Source of the DNA: CAVQAH01 sp963784195
GTDB taxonomy: Bacteria > Acidobacteriota > Vicinamibacteria > Vicinamibacterales > 2-12-FULL-66-21
Length of the DNA: 64,000 nt
Assembly (NCBI GenBank): GCA_963784195.1
Contig: CAWARA010000022.1
Coordinates: 62,001 to 126,000, forward strand
Reading direction: 5' to 3'
Shown piece by piece: positions 35,382 to 43,840 of this stretch (its first letter is position 1; each line of letters begins with the position of its first letter). The notes under the pieces were generated by a model. The model saw nothing but the letters and a program-made list of their open reading frames with translations, searched no databases and was not told the DNA's origin. Position numbers and translations under genes: made by a program.

Positions 35382-36197
35382 TCACTGTGCCCCCTGAAGC
35401 GCAATCTTCCGGCTGAAGCGATCGTCTGGAGCCTGTTGCCTGGTCACGAGCGCCGCCAGCTCGCCGGTCCGGAGCGCGCGTTCGACGCGATCGTCGCCGT
35501 CCAACAGCCGGATGGCGATCCAGCGGGCGTTCGGCACGCCCGGCGCGGTCGCTTCGATGAGCGGGACGAGCTCGGCGATCGCGGCGTTGAACTCGGCGGT
35601 TCCTTCGGAACGCTTCGGATGCGTTGTCGTTTCACCGCTGATGACGCCTTCGACCGCCGCCAGAAGCGCGGACAGTCCCTCGCCAGTGCGCGCCACAACC
35701 GGCACCGCAGGAACCCCGAGGTCGCGGGCGAGCGTGCGCACGTCGACTTCGATGCCCTTGCGTCGCGCTTCGTCCATCAGGTTGACCGCCAGGACGACCT
35801 TGCCCGTGATCTCGAGAACCTGGAGAACCAGATTGAGGTTGCGCTCGAGCGCAGTCGCGTCGGCGACGACGATCGTGCAGTCGGGGCTGCCGAAGAGCAG
35901 GAAGTCGCGCGCGATCTCTTCGTCCTGCGAAGCTGACAGCAGCGAGTAGGTGCCGGGAAGATCAACGAGCTTGTACTTCTTGCCGTTGAACTCGAAGCCG
36001 CCCTCCGCGCGCGTGACCGTTTTACCCGGCCAGTTGCCGGTATGTTGCTTCAGGCCCGTCAGCGCGTTGAACAGCGTCGACTTTCCGGTATTCGGGTTTC
36101 CGGCGAGCGCGATCACGCGATCGAAACGATCGACCTTCAGCCCCATCTGCTCGAGCTGCGCGTGTGCCGGACACGTCTCGCAGTTGTGTGACGTCAC
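35382..36197 (-). CDS. feoB: Ferrous iron transporter FeoB, N-terminal GTPase part
   Basis: G-protein half of FeoB, 271 residues. The nucleotide motifs are complete: G1 GNPNTGKST, G2/switch region GNWPGKTVTRAEG, G3 DLPGTYSLL and G4 NLMDEA. An N-terminal Cys pair (NCETCPAH) may bind metal. The ATG overlaps the stop of the FeoA-domain regulator by 4 bases. The piece ends at a TGA near 35384, in the linker before the permease domain; no Cys is expected there, so selenocysteine is unlikely and a sequencing break is the simplest reading. Confidence 0.88.
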   Translation of the reverse strand: MTSHNCETCPAHAQLEQMGLKVDRFDRVIALAGNPNTGKSTLFNALTGLKQHTGNWPGKTVTRAEGGFEFNGKKYKLVDLPGTYSLLSASQDEEIARDFLLFGSPDCTIVVADATALERNLNLVLQVLEITGKVVLAVNLMDEARRKGIEVDVRTLARDLGVPAVPVVARTGEGLSALLAAVEGVISGETTTHPKRSEGTAEFNAAIAELVPLIEATAPGVPNARWIAIRLLDGDDRVERALRTGELAALVTRQQAPDDRFSRKIALQGAQ

Positions 36198-37216
36198 TGT
36201 GCTCTCTCCAGATTCTGTTCGGCGTCACGCGGCACAGGGCGAACCATGACCTGTTTTGCCTGATCCTGCCGAAGCGCGACGAGGGTGCCGCGCACGCGAT
36301 AGCCACGAGGATCGCCGACGAACGTCTGCAGCGCCGGTTCGAGCCGCGCTCCCGGTGTGAACCCCAGGTCCATCAACCGCCTGCGGCTGAAGCCCTGGCA
36401 CGAGGGATCGAGCGACACGACCTCTGCTATCTCGCCCGTCGGCAGATCCGCGAGCGGAATCAGATCATTTGCAGATGGATGCGCCGCGGGCGCGAGGAAC
36501 ACGTTGGTCGCGACGGCCGGCGCAAGACGGTACTCACCCTCGCCGTCGGTGAGCACGATGCGCTCCGGTGTCGATTCGAGAATCTTGACGATCTGGCCGA
36601 TGCGCAGGCCTTCGGCCAGGATCTGCGCGTACGCCAGCGGCGGTTCATCTTCGAGATGCGTGATCCGTCCGAACTGATCCTTCGGCCACGCCGTCACAGG
36701 CGTGTCGCCAGGGGGCGAGATGACGCCGTCGCGATCTGGAATCGGATCGCCGTGGGGATCCTTCCGCGGGTGTCCCAGCGACGCCGACAGCGCATCCACC
36801 TGATCGGGGGTGAGCGTATGTTCCTGACGCTCGGCTGCGGCATGGATCTGCGGCAGAGGCAGTCGCGCCTCGTCGGCGAAGTAGCGCTCGAGCAGGCGAT
36901 GCGCGCGAACCACCTGGCGCGCGACGCGTTCGCCGTCTGCGGTGAGCTCGAATTCCTGACCGCTCGCGACGACCAGTCCCTGTTGCTGCATCCGTCCCAG
37001 CAACTGCATCAGCCGGCGATCGTCGAGTCGCAACGCCCCGCTCAGCGAGGCGAATGAACCCCGGCGGCCGCGGTACTCCTGATCGAAAAGATGCTTCAGC
37101 GCGTCTTCGGTCCGGGTGCGCTTGCGCGTTTCCTCGCGGCGCTCGACGACCATCACGGTCAGCACTGCAGCGAGGAGTATCACGACCGTTCCGGCGACGA
37201 CGAGAGCTGGTGTCAT
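36194..37216 (-). CDS. Membrane-anchored DtxR-like regulator fused to a FeoA domain
   Basis: 340 residues in an unusual order: one TM helix (residues about 4-24, ALVVAGTVVILLAAVLTVMVV), a winged-helix DtxR-like domain (about 35-110, RLMQLLGRMQQQGLV), a DtxR dimerisation/metal region ending in KDPHGDPIPD, and a C-terminal FeoA/SH3-like domain (about 250-335, SRRRLMDLGFTPGARLEPAL). It is coupled to feoB, whose transport FeoA domains normally support. I start at ATG 37216; a TTG at 37243 is possible and would fall at the edge of the palindrome. It may be a sensor that adjusts FeoB in the membrane or a membrane-tethered repressor. Confidence 0.8.
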   Translation of the reverse strand: MTPALVVAGTVVILLAAVLTVMVVERREETRKRTRTEDALKHLFDQEYRGRRGSFASLSGALRLDDRRLMQLLGRMQQQGLVVASGQEFELTADGERVARQVVRAHRLLERYFADEARLPLPQIHAAAERQEHTLTPDQVDALSASLGHPRKDPHGDPIPDRDGVISPPGDTPVTAWPKDQFGRITHLEDEPPLAYAQILAEGLRIGQIVKILESTPERIVLTDGEGEYRLAPAVATNVFLAPAAHPSANDLIPLADLPTGEIAEVVSLDPSCQGFSRRRLMDLGFTPGARLEPALQTFVGDPRGYRVRGTLVALRQDQAKQVMVRPVPRDAEQNLERAQ

Positions 37217-37241
37217 GTGCTTGTCGGCACTCCCAACTTTC

Positions 37242-37261
37242 AATTTTGATTAATCAAAATT
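37242..37261. promoter_or_regulatory. Perfect 20-bp palindrome, likely DtxR-family operator
   Basis: AATTTTGATTAATCAAAATT is an exact palindrome and strikingly AT-rich for this region. It sits between the divergent feo transcript (start 37216) and the DtxR-family gene (start 37322), where one site could repress both. Metal-dependent DtxR/MntR proteins bind palindromes of this length. Occupancy is inferred. Confidence 0.75.
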
Positions 37262-37321
37262 ATAGCCAATGCCCTAGCCAAAGTCAAAAGCGGCCCGTCG
37301 CCGGGTGATAATCTACGGCCC

Positions 37322-38002
37322 ATGCTCGCGTCGCAGACCGTCGAGAACTACCTCAAGGCGATCTACGTCGCGCAGGCCGCCCACGACGACTCCCGCGCGT
37401 TGGTCCCCATGGGCCAAATTGCTGCAGCGCTGGGAGTTGTGCCTGGGACCGCCACCACGATGGTCAAGACGCTGGCCGAGTCCGGGCTGGTCCGTTATGA
37501 GCCGTACATGGGGGTTCGGCTCACCCCGGCCGGCGAAAAGCTGGCAGCCCTCGTTCTCCGGCGCCATCGGCTCATCGAGCAGTTCCTCGTTCAGATTCTC
37601 GGGATGAACTGGAGCGAAGTGCATGACGAAGCTGAACGGCTCGAGCACGCCGTGTCGGAACGCCTCATCGACCGGATCGACGAGATGCTCGGGCGGCCGG
37701 CTGTAGATCCGCACGGCGACCCGATTCCGGGTCCGGAAGGTACGCTCCCGCCCCAGACGTACGAAGACCTCCTGTCGTCGCCGGTCGGCACATCGCTGGT
37801 CGTCACGCGCGTGACCGACCAGGACGCCGAGTTCCTGAGGTTCATCGAGCAACGCGGCCTGAAGCCGGGCCACCGCATCGATATCGAATCGCGAGACGAG
37901 GCGTCGGACAGCGTGACGGTGCTGAGCGAAACCGGCCAGCGCACGACGATCGGCGCGCGCGCCGCGTCCAAGATCCTCGTGCTGCCCTCGCCGGGCCGCT
38001 GA
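37322..38002 (+). CDS. DtxR/MntR-family metal-dependent transcriptional regulator
   Basis: 226-residue soluble regulator. The winged helix covers about residues 1-65 (TVENYLKAIYVAQ, LGVVPGTATTMVKTLAESGL), the dimerisation and metal domain about 70-140 (RRHRLIEQFLVQILGMNWSE, HDEAERLEHAVS, DPHGDPIPGPEG), and a C-terminal FeoA/SH3-like domain about 150-225. Metal-ligand His and Glu residues are kept. It is divergent from the feo genes with the palindrome between them, so it very likely represses feo when Fe(II) or Mn(II) is plentiful. Which metal it senses cannot be told. Confidence 0.92.
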   Translation: MLASQTVENYLKAIYVAQAAHDDSRALVPMGQIAAALGVVPGTATTMVKTLAESGLVRYEPYMGVRLTPAGEKLAALVLRRHRLIEQFLVQILGMNWSEVHDEAERLEHAVSERLIDRIDEMLGRPAVDPHGDPIPGPEGTLPPQTYEDLLSSPVGTSLVVTRVTDQDAEFLRFIEQRGLKPGHRIDIESRDEASDSVTVLSETGQRTTIGARAASKILVLPSPGR

Positions 38003-38009
38003 CGCGACG

Positions 38010-38726
38010 CTACTTGACGGCGCGGTGAATGGCCATCAGCCCGCCAAGGACCGGGATCCATTCACATTGAGAGAACCCGGAGGTCCGCGCGAGATCGCAG
38101 ACGGCTGACGCGCCGGGGTATCGCCGGATGGACTCGGGAATATAGCGGTAGGTATCCGGGTCGGAGTGCAGCGCGAGCCCGAGCGCCGATCCGACGACGG
38201 TGAGGTAGCCGAGGTACACGCCACGGACGACCGCATTCTGCGGCCGGTTGAAATCGAGTGAGAGAAACAGGCCGCCCGGCCGGAGCACTCGATGAATCTC
38301 GCTCAAGGCTGGTTGAATCGTCGGAACGTTGCGGATGCCGTAGCCGCTCGTCACGACGTCGAACTGCGCCGCCGCAAACGGCAACGCCATCATGTCGCCC
38401 GCCAGAAAGTGCACCGGCGTTCCGCTACGTTTCGCGTTCGCGAGCTCCAGCATCCGGATCGTGACGTCGAGCCCCGTGGCATCCGCACCGCGGGCGGCGA
38501 TTTCGTACGTGATGTCGCCGGTCCCGCACGCCAGGTCCAGCACCCGCGCGCCCGCCCGCACGTCCGCCAGCGCGACGAGCGTCCGCTTCCACCGCCGATC
38601 CTGCCCGAAGGAGAGGAGCTGCGTGATGAGGTCATAGCGATCCGCAATCGTCGCGAACAGCCGGCGAACATACGTCCGCTTCTGCTCGGGCGTCACGAAC
38701 GCATCACGCAATTCAATTTTCGTCAT
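38010..38726 (-). CDS. ubiE: Demethylmenaquinone/ubiquinone methyltransferase
   Basis: 238-residue class I methyltransferase of the UbiE/COQ5/MenG family. The SAM motif VLDLACGTGDITYEIA, family motif VTSGYGIRNV and LRPGGLFLSLDFNRP are clear, and the N-terminus RRLFATIADRYDLITQLLSFG is typical. Since mqnD of the futalosine route lies at 62838, the enzyme probably completes menaquinone. It converges on the DtxR gene with only 7 bases between stops. Confidence 0.9.
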   Translation of the reverse strand: MTKIELRDAFVTPEQKRTYVRRLFATIADRYDLITQLLSFGQDRRWKRTLVALADVRAGARVLDLACGTGDITYEIAARGADATGLDVTIRMLELANAKRSGTPVHFLAGDMMALPFAAAQFDVVTSGYGIRNVPTIQPALSEIHRVLRPGGLFLSLDFNRPQNAVVRGVYLGYLTVVGSALGLALHSDPDTYRYIPESIRRYPGASAVCDLARTSGFSQCEWIPVLGGLMAIHRAVK

Positions 38727-38749
38727 TGCACGTTGTGATCACGTGCCGT

Positions 38750-38813
38750 CGTTCGTAGAGCCTCTGGGTTTTCCGAGCGACGAGCGATGACCACGAACTA
38801 CGGCCGTGTTATT
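38750..38813. repeat. Intergenic inverted repeat, family A (degenerate)
   Basis: The left arm cacgtgccgtcgttcgta and the right arm acgaactacggccgtg are partial reverse complements; between them ttttccgagcgacgagcg links to the words of the copy at 46040-46135. It sits between divergent ubiE and the next gene, so it cannot be only a terminator of convergent genes. Confidence 0.6.
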
Positions 38814-38825
38814 ATTCTTCTTCAG

Positions 38826-39227
38826 ATGGAGCTGGACGCCACTGGCTGGTCCGGCGAAGGTGCATTTACACAGTTGCTCGTAGATGCACTGAAGACCCAT
38901 CCGGCGATCAGTTTCATCAAGGTCGAGGATGCGCCGGCGTCGCGCTCGGAGGCGTCGTACAGCTTCATCAGCAACGAAGTGTTCATCGCGTTCGCGCCCG
39001 GTTCCTCGCGAATGACGATCACCACGCTCTCGTCGGTTCTCGAAAGCCTCCCCGGCATCGGCGTACCCGACTACGAAGACGAGGGCATGATCCAGTACCT
39101 CCGCACTGAGCGCGTAATTCCGCCATATCAGACGCGCGGGTACAAGCTGATCGAGCTCGTTCGGATCTACGAAGCCGGTTCTTCGCCGCGGCATAACAAT
39201 GAAGGGGCGTTCCGCCCCGGCAATTAA
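38826..39227 (+). CDS. Hypothetical protein
   Basis: 133 residues, not recognised. I use ATG 38826 (MELDATGWSGEGAFTQLL), because the longer frame would encode the repeat. The protein reads as real: SFIKVEDAPASRSEASYSFI, FAPGSSRMTITTLSSVLESL, then VPDYEDEGMIQYL. It has no signal peptide and no TM segment. It lies before the PilT-like gene in the same direction, 69 bases apart, and may belong to that unit. Confidence 0.6.
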   Translation: MELDATGWSGEGAFTQLLVDALKTHPAISFIKVEDAPASRSEASYSFISNEVFIAFAPGSSRMTITTLSSVLESLPGIGVPDYEDEGMIQYLRTERVIPPYQTRGYKLIELVRIYEAGSSPRHNNEGAFRPGN

Positions 39228-39296
39228 AGAGGCGTATCCCCGCGGCCGAAACTGTCGTGGGGGACTATTCCCGGTCAACGGGCTGCGGGTCAACGT

Positions 39297-41853
39297 GTGA
39301 CACTTCTCGAATCGTTACTCGACGCCATCGTTCGTCTCGAGGGAGATGCCCTCGTCATGCACGTCGGAGAAAAGCCGTACGTGGTGACAACGTCCTCGTC
39401 GATGAATGCCTACCGCGGGCCGCTCGCCTGGGGCCAGGTGGAGCTGTCGTCACGGGTGCTCACGCCCGACGCGGTGATGAGCATGGTGACGCAGATTCTT
39501 CCCGCCGACGAGCGCCGGTCGCTCGACGAGCTCGGCGCGGTCGAGCACGAAATCGTCCCGCCGCCCGGCAACGCCGATCGTTTCACCGTCGTCGCTGCAC
39601 GTGGCGGCGATGACATCTGGCTCGAGCTGCGCCGCCATCCCCTGCACGTCGTCGAACAGGTCACAACACCGGAGCAGGCCGCGCAGATGGCCGCCGCCGG
39701 ACCGGCCGAGAGTGTCGCGGTCGCTGTTGGCGTCGAGGAGCTGCCGGTCTTCAGCGAGAACCCGTCAGCCGCCGTCGACGACGCAGCTGCGCCAGGCGAC
39801 ATCGCGCAGATCGAAGTCGTCACGGAAGTCAGAATCGAGGAACGCGTTCCCGTGCTCGACGAAGTCGGGCAGCACGTGCCCGAGCATGTGGAGCACGTCG
39901 TAATTCCTGTCGAGTCTGCCGACACGTCTGCAGCCGCGACCTCACAACCATCGTCGACGGACGACGTGGGAATCGAGCTCGTCGAGGCCGAGGCGCAGCA
40001 CGCCCCGACGGAAGCGGACGTTGATGCGATGCTGGCCGCAACCGCTGCAGCGCTGATGGCGTCAGACGGCACCAGCGAGACTCTGGGTCGCTCCGCGGAC
40101 GCAGCCATGGCGTCACCCAGCTTCGAGATTGTCGACGATGATGCGGAAGATTCGCAGGACGCCGATGCAGGCGAGCTCGAGGATCTCGAGGACGAGACGG
40201 GTCCGATGATGCCGTGGACCTGACTGCGGAGTTGAACGAGCTGCCAGCGGTTCAGGAGAGTGTGCCGCAGGAGATCCAGGAGAATGTGTCGCAGGAGTCG
40301 AGGTGGCTCCGGAACTCGTCGCTGTCAAGGCGTCAGGCGCGGCGATCGATCAGCAGGAGATCCACGAAGCGGCTGTCGAAACGGAGCCGTTGCCCGCCGA
40401 GCCTCAGCCTGCGATCGTGAAAGAAGCCGAGCCGAAGACGTACGAACCTGCGCCGGAGGCGTCTTCAGTAGAACCGATCGTCGTCCCTGAATTCGCGGAG
40501 CCACCTGCACCGCTCGTCGCGGCCAGCATCCAGCAGGACGCGGAGGTCTCTGGCAGTCTTCAGATTCCAACGCAACAACAATCAATTGAGCAGATAGCCG
40601 GCGTCGCCGCTGCCGTGTCAGCCGCTGCAGGTGCGACCGAGGGAGAAGTCACAGTGGAAATGCAGTCGAGTCATGCTGAAGCGGATAGGCGGAGGGCTGC
40701 CGCCGCCGCGATGCCGCGGACGGCATCCAAACCCGAAACGCCACCCACAGGTGCGCCGGTCACCGACGCGGGTCTGCTCGAGGTGCTGAAGGCGGCATCC
40801 GAGCGCGGCGCATCGATCGTGTATGTCGTCGCGCAATCCAAGCCTATGATTCGCGTCGACGGCGAAATCAGCGCGCTCGATCACGGTCAGCTGTTGTCGG
40901 CGCCAGACGTCGAGCGACTCGTCGCCGGAATGGTGCCCGCGCAACTGGCGGAAAGCGCCAAGACAGGTCCCGTCGAATGGACCTCCGACGTGGCCGACGT
41001 GGGCCGCGTCCGGTGCGTGACGTTCAAGGATCATCGCGGGCCGGGCCTGATCTTCCGGATGGTCTCCTCGCGTTCGATTTCCGCTGACCACCTTGCGTTG
41101 TCCCCGGAAGTTCGCGAGCTCTGCGCCCAGACCGAGGGGCTCGTGCTGATCACCGGGCCACGCGGGAGCGGACGGTCGACGCTCCTCGCGGCGTTCGTGG
41201 ACCTGATCAACCGGACGCGCAGCGATCACATCATCAGCATCGAGTCGCAGATTGGCTTCACGCATGAAAGCCGCCGGTCGTTCATCAGCCAGCGTGAGGT
41301 GCGCGACGAGCAATCAGCAGCGGCGGCCGTTGCCGGGGCGTTGAAAGAAGATCCGGACGTGCTGATCGTCGAAGACGTGCGCTCGGCGGAGGTGGCGTCG
41401 TCGCTGCTGGATGCAGCCGAGTCAGGCCGGCTCGTGTTCGCGTCGGTGACCGGATCGTCGTCGGCGGATGCGATCAAGGCCCTGCTCGACCTGTTCCCCG
41501 AGACCCAGCGGCTGCAGGCACGAGCGTCGCTGGCAGCGTCACTGCGCGCCGTCGTTTCGCAGATGCTGCTGCGGAAGCTGGCAGGCGGGCGCACCGCGGC
41601 ACGCGAGCTGCTCGTCAATACGCCGGCGGTCGCGACGTTGATTCTCGAAGGAAAGAACGTTGAGATTCCCTCGGCGCTCGACGGCGGGCGCCATCAAGGG
41701 ATGATGCCGCTGACCGATTCGCTCGCGACGCTCGTGCGCGAAGGGACCGTTCATGCTGCCGAGGCGTATCGAAAAGCCCCCGACCGCGCGGCCCTGATTG
41801 CCGCCCTCACGCGGGAAGGCGTTGACACGTCGTTCGCGGAGAGGCTAGCGTGA
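39297..41853 (+). CDS. PilT/T2SS-ATPase-like protein with degenerate catalytic motifs, frame broken
   Basis: One protein of about 850 residues once two frame changes (near 40210 and 40295) are joined. The N-terminal 120 residues form a PilT-like entry domain (VTLLESLLDAIVRLEGDALV, HVGEKPYVVTTSSS). A long linker rich in Glu, Ala, Pro and Val follows. The C-terminal RecA-like domain resembles PilT, yet its key sites are altered: Walker A reads GPRGSGRST (Lys to Arg, 41155-41181), the Asp box IESQIG, Walker B IVEDVRS where PilT has VGEMRD, and the His box SVTGSS. ATP hydrolysis is thus doubtful. It may be a structural or regulatory paralogue of a type IV pilus motor. Confidence 0.7.
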
Positions 41854-41857
41854 GCTG

Positions 41858-42280
41858 ATGGAAGTTTCGGAAGTCCGGCGGCGCCTGCGCACCGCGATCG
41901 ACCAGGCCCGCCGCGACTCATCGCTGCGGCGCGAGCGCGCCGACGCCGCCAGCCGCGCCTACGATCAGTTCCTCGAGCAGGTCGCCGTTCCCACGTTCCA
42001 GACCATCGCCAACGTCCTGGTCGCGGAGGGCCATCGCTTTGCGGTGTTCACTCCGGCGGGATCGGTGCGCCTGGCGTCCGAGCGATCGGGCGAAGACTTC
42101 ATAGAGCTGGCGCTCGACGCCTCACAGGATCCGCCCGTCGTGGTGGTGCGTATGAGCCGCGGCCGCGGCCGCCGTCAGCTGACGTCGGAGCGATCGGTCA
42201 CGACGGCGATTTCGTCGCTGACCGACTCAGATGTCGTGCAGATGGTGGTCGACGAGATCCCCAAACTAGTCGAGCGGTAA
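41858..42280 (+). CDS. Hypothetical protein following the PilT-like gene
   Basis: 140 residues starting 4 bases after the PilT-like stop, so probably in one operon. The N-terminus is a helical, charged stretch (RRRLRTAIDQARRDSSLRRE), followed by a mixed domain (FQTIANVLVAEGHRFAVFTP, GEDFIELALD, PVVVVRMSRGRG) and ending VVQMVVDEIPKLVER. No family recognised. It ends before a strong terminator. Confidence 0.65.
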   Translation: MEVSEVRRRLRTAIDQARRDSSLRRERADAASRAYDQFLEQVAVPTFQTIANVLVAEGHRFAVFTPAGSVRLASERSGEDFIELALDASQDPPVVVVRMSRGRGRRQLTSERSVTTAISSLTDSDVVQMVVDEIPKLVER

Positions 42281-42290
42281 CCGTGTCGTA

Positions 42291-42310
42291 GAGTCCGGCT
42301 TCAGCCGGAC
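42291..42310. repeat. Short family C hairpin
   Basis: gtccggcttcagccggac is a perfect palindrome-like hairpin with the CTTCAG core, just after the hypothetical gene. It shares its core with the other family C copies. Confidence 0.6.
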
Positions 42311-42332
42311 CCGACCGCGCAATCCCCGCAAT

Positions 42333-42375
42333 AGGTGGCTGGCACCTTCCCGGGCCAGGTGCCAGCCACCTTTTT
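42333..42375 (+). terminator. Strong Rho-independent terminator
   Basis: The 15-bp arms aggtggctggcacct (42333-42347) and aggtgccagccacct (42357-42371) are perfect reverse complements around a 9-base loop, followed by a T run (42371-42375). It ends the plus-strand PilT-like operon and abuts the stop of the convergent CoA transferase gene. Confidence 0.9.
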
Positions 42376-43583
42376 CAGACTGTGCCATTCTGGCGCAGGC
42401 GCGTGATATCTGCATCGCTGAAACCGAGGTCCGTACGCAGGATCTGATCGGTATGCTGACCGAGGGTTGGCGGGGCAGTGCGCACGGTTCCCGGCGTCTC
42501 TGACAACTTGATCGGCACGCCCAACACTTGGACGCTCCCAAGTGCGGCGTGCTCGACCGCGGCGATCATCTCGCGCGCCGTCATCTGCGGATCGCGCAGC
42601 ACCTCGCTCACATCCCGGACCGATCCGCACGGCACGCCGGCCGCCATCAATCGCTCGATCCACTCCGCGCGCGAGCGCTGCCTGATTCGCTCGGCAAGCA
42701 GGGGCCGCAGAATCTCGTAGTGGCTGACGCGGTCGCGGTTCGTCGCAAACCGCGGGTCTTCCGCAACCCCCGGCGCATCGAGCAGCTCGCAGAACCGTCG
42801 CCAGAGACCCTCGCTGCCGACGGCCAGCACGAACTCGCCGTCGGACGCTTCGAACGTTTCGTAGGGGACGATGGTCGGATGACGATTCCCCATGCGCGTC
42901 GGCGGCTGGCCGGTCGCGAAGTAGATCGCAGCCTGATACGTGAGGAGCGCCGCCGTCGAGTCGAGCATGCCGATGTCCACGTGCTGACCGCGGCCGGTTC
43001 GCGCGCGCGCCAGCAGCGCGAGCGCGATTCCCTGCGCCGCGAACATGCCGCTGACGATGTCCGCGATCGCCACGCCGAGCCTGAACGCAGGGCCGTCGGC
43101 TTCCCCGGTGATGCTCATGAGGCCACCCTCCGCCTGTACGACGGCGTCGTAGCCCGGTTGATCGCGCCGCGGCCCCGTCTGTCCGAAGCCCGAGATCGAG
43201 CAGTAGACCAGCCGCGGCCATCTCGCGGCGACGGCCGCATATCCCAGCCCCAGTCGTTCCATGGTTCCGGGCCGGAAGTTCTCGACCAGGACGTCGGCAC
43301 GGTCGAGCAGGCGTTCGAGCACGGCTCGGCCGGACTTGAGGTCGAGCGTCAGGCTCTCCTTGTTGCGATTGATGCTGAGGAAGTACGCGCTCTCGGCGCC
43401 GATGAACGGCGGTCCCCACGCGCGCGTATCGTCGCCGCGGCCCGGTTGCTCGACTTTGATGACGCGTGCTCCCATGTCCGCGAGCTGCATCGTGCAGTAC
43501 GGGCCGGAAAGGACGCGTGTCAGGTCGACGACGACCAGCCCATCGAGAGGGCCCGGACTCGAGCCGGCATTGTTCAACGGCAT
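42375..43583 (-). CDS. CaiB/BaiF-family (class III) CoA transferase
   Basis: 402-residue class III CoA transferase, which moves CoA between acids through an Asp-bound intermediate. The N-terminus LDGLVVVDLTRVLSGPYCTM and the NRNKESLTLDLKSGRAVLERL, ENFRPGTMERLGLGY and ISGFGQTGPRRDQPGYD segments are typical; the catalytic Asp is in the QPGYDAVVQAEGGL stretch. The proposed start is only 11 bases from that of the divergent glutaredoxin, so either start may lie further inside. Substrate unknown. Confidence 0.9.
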   Translation of the reverse strand: MPLNNAGSSPGPLDGLVVVDLTRVLSGPYCTMQLADMGARVIKVEQPGRGDDTRAWGPPFIGAESAYFLSINRNKESLTLDLKSGRAVLERLLDRADVLVENFRPGTMERLGLGYAAVAARWPRLVYCSISGFGQTGPRRDQPGYDAVVQAEGGLMSITGEADGPAFRLGVAIADIVSGMFAAQGIALALLARARTGRGQHVDIGMLDSTAALLTYQAAIYFATGQPPTRMGNRHPTIVPYETFEASDGEFVLAVGSEGLWRRFCELLDAPGVAEDPRFATNRDRVSHYEILRPLLAERIRQRSRAEWIERLMAAGVPCGSVRDVSEVLRDPQMTAREMIAAVEHAALGSVQVLGVPIKLSETPGTVRTAPPTLGQHTDQILRTDLGFSDADITRLRQNGTV

Positions 43584-43594
43584 ACAATCAACTC

Positions 43595-43840
43595 ATGGCC
43601 CTCGACATCATTGTCTATTCCGGTTCGCATTGACGCGCCTGCGATCAGGTGAAGGAGTTTCTTTCACGCGCAGGCCATGTCTTCACGGTACGCAATGTCG
43701 AGGAAGACGATGCGGCGTATGCCGATCTGCTGGAGCTGGGCTTCCGTACGATTCCCCTGACGGTGATCAACGGCACGACGGTCAAAGGCTTCGACGAAGC
43801 GGCGCTTCGTAACGCGCTGCGCACCGCCGGCGGATCGTGA
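43595..43840 (+). CDS. Candidate selenocysteine-containing glutaredoxin (UxxC)
   Basis: From ATG 43595 the frame reads MALDIIVYSGSH, then TGA (43631-43633), then RACDQVKEFLSRAGH and on to a stop at 43838-43840, all in one frame. The domain is glutaredoxin-like: first strand DIIVYS, cis-Pro loop FRTIPLTVI, NGTTVKGFDEAAL. The TGA stands exactly where the first Cys of the CxxC motif belongs (SH-U-RA-C). A hairpin with features of a bacterial SECIS follows at once. I therefore read UGA as selenocysteine (81 residues). The alternatives are a sequencing substitution TGC/TGT to TGA, or a start at 43649 giving a dead fragment. Sec genes (selA, selB, selC, selD) are not in the window. Confidence 0.7.
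43634..43676 (+). promoter_or_regulatory. SECIS-like hairpin immediately after the in-frame UGA
   Basis: Outer stem gcctgcg (43637-43643) pairs with cgcaggc (43669-43675), 7 bp perfect. Inner stem gtgaa (43649-43653) pairs with ttcac (43663-43667) and can extend by g-t, g-c and a-t pairs to a small loop beginning with G at 43657. A 5-base bulge containing U lies on the 5' side. The loop is about 23 bases from the UGA, within the range seen for bacterial SECIS elements. Confidence 0.6.

Noticed and set aside
35382..35384. Selenocysteine at the FeoB TGA
   Set aside because: No Cys is expected in this linker and no SECIS-like stem follows; a sequencing break is simpler.
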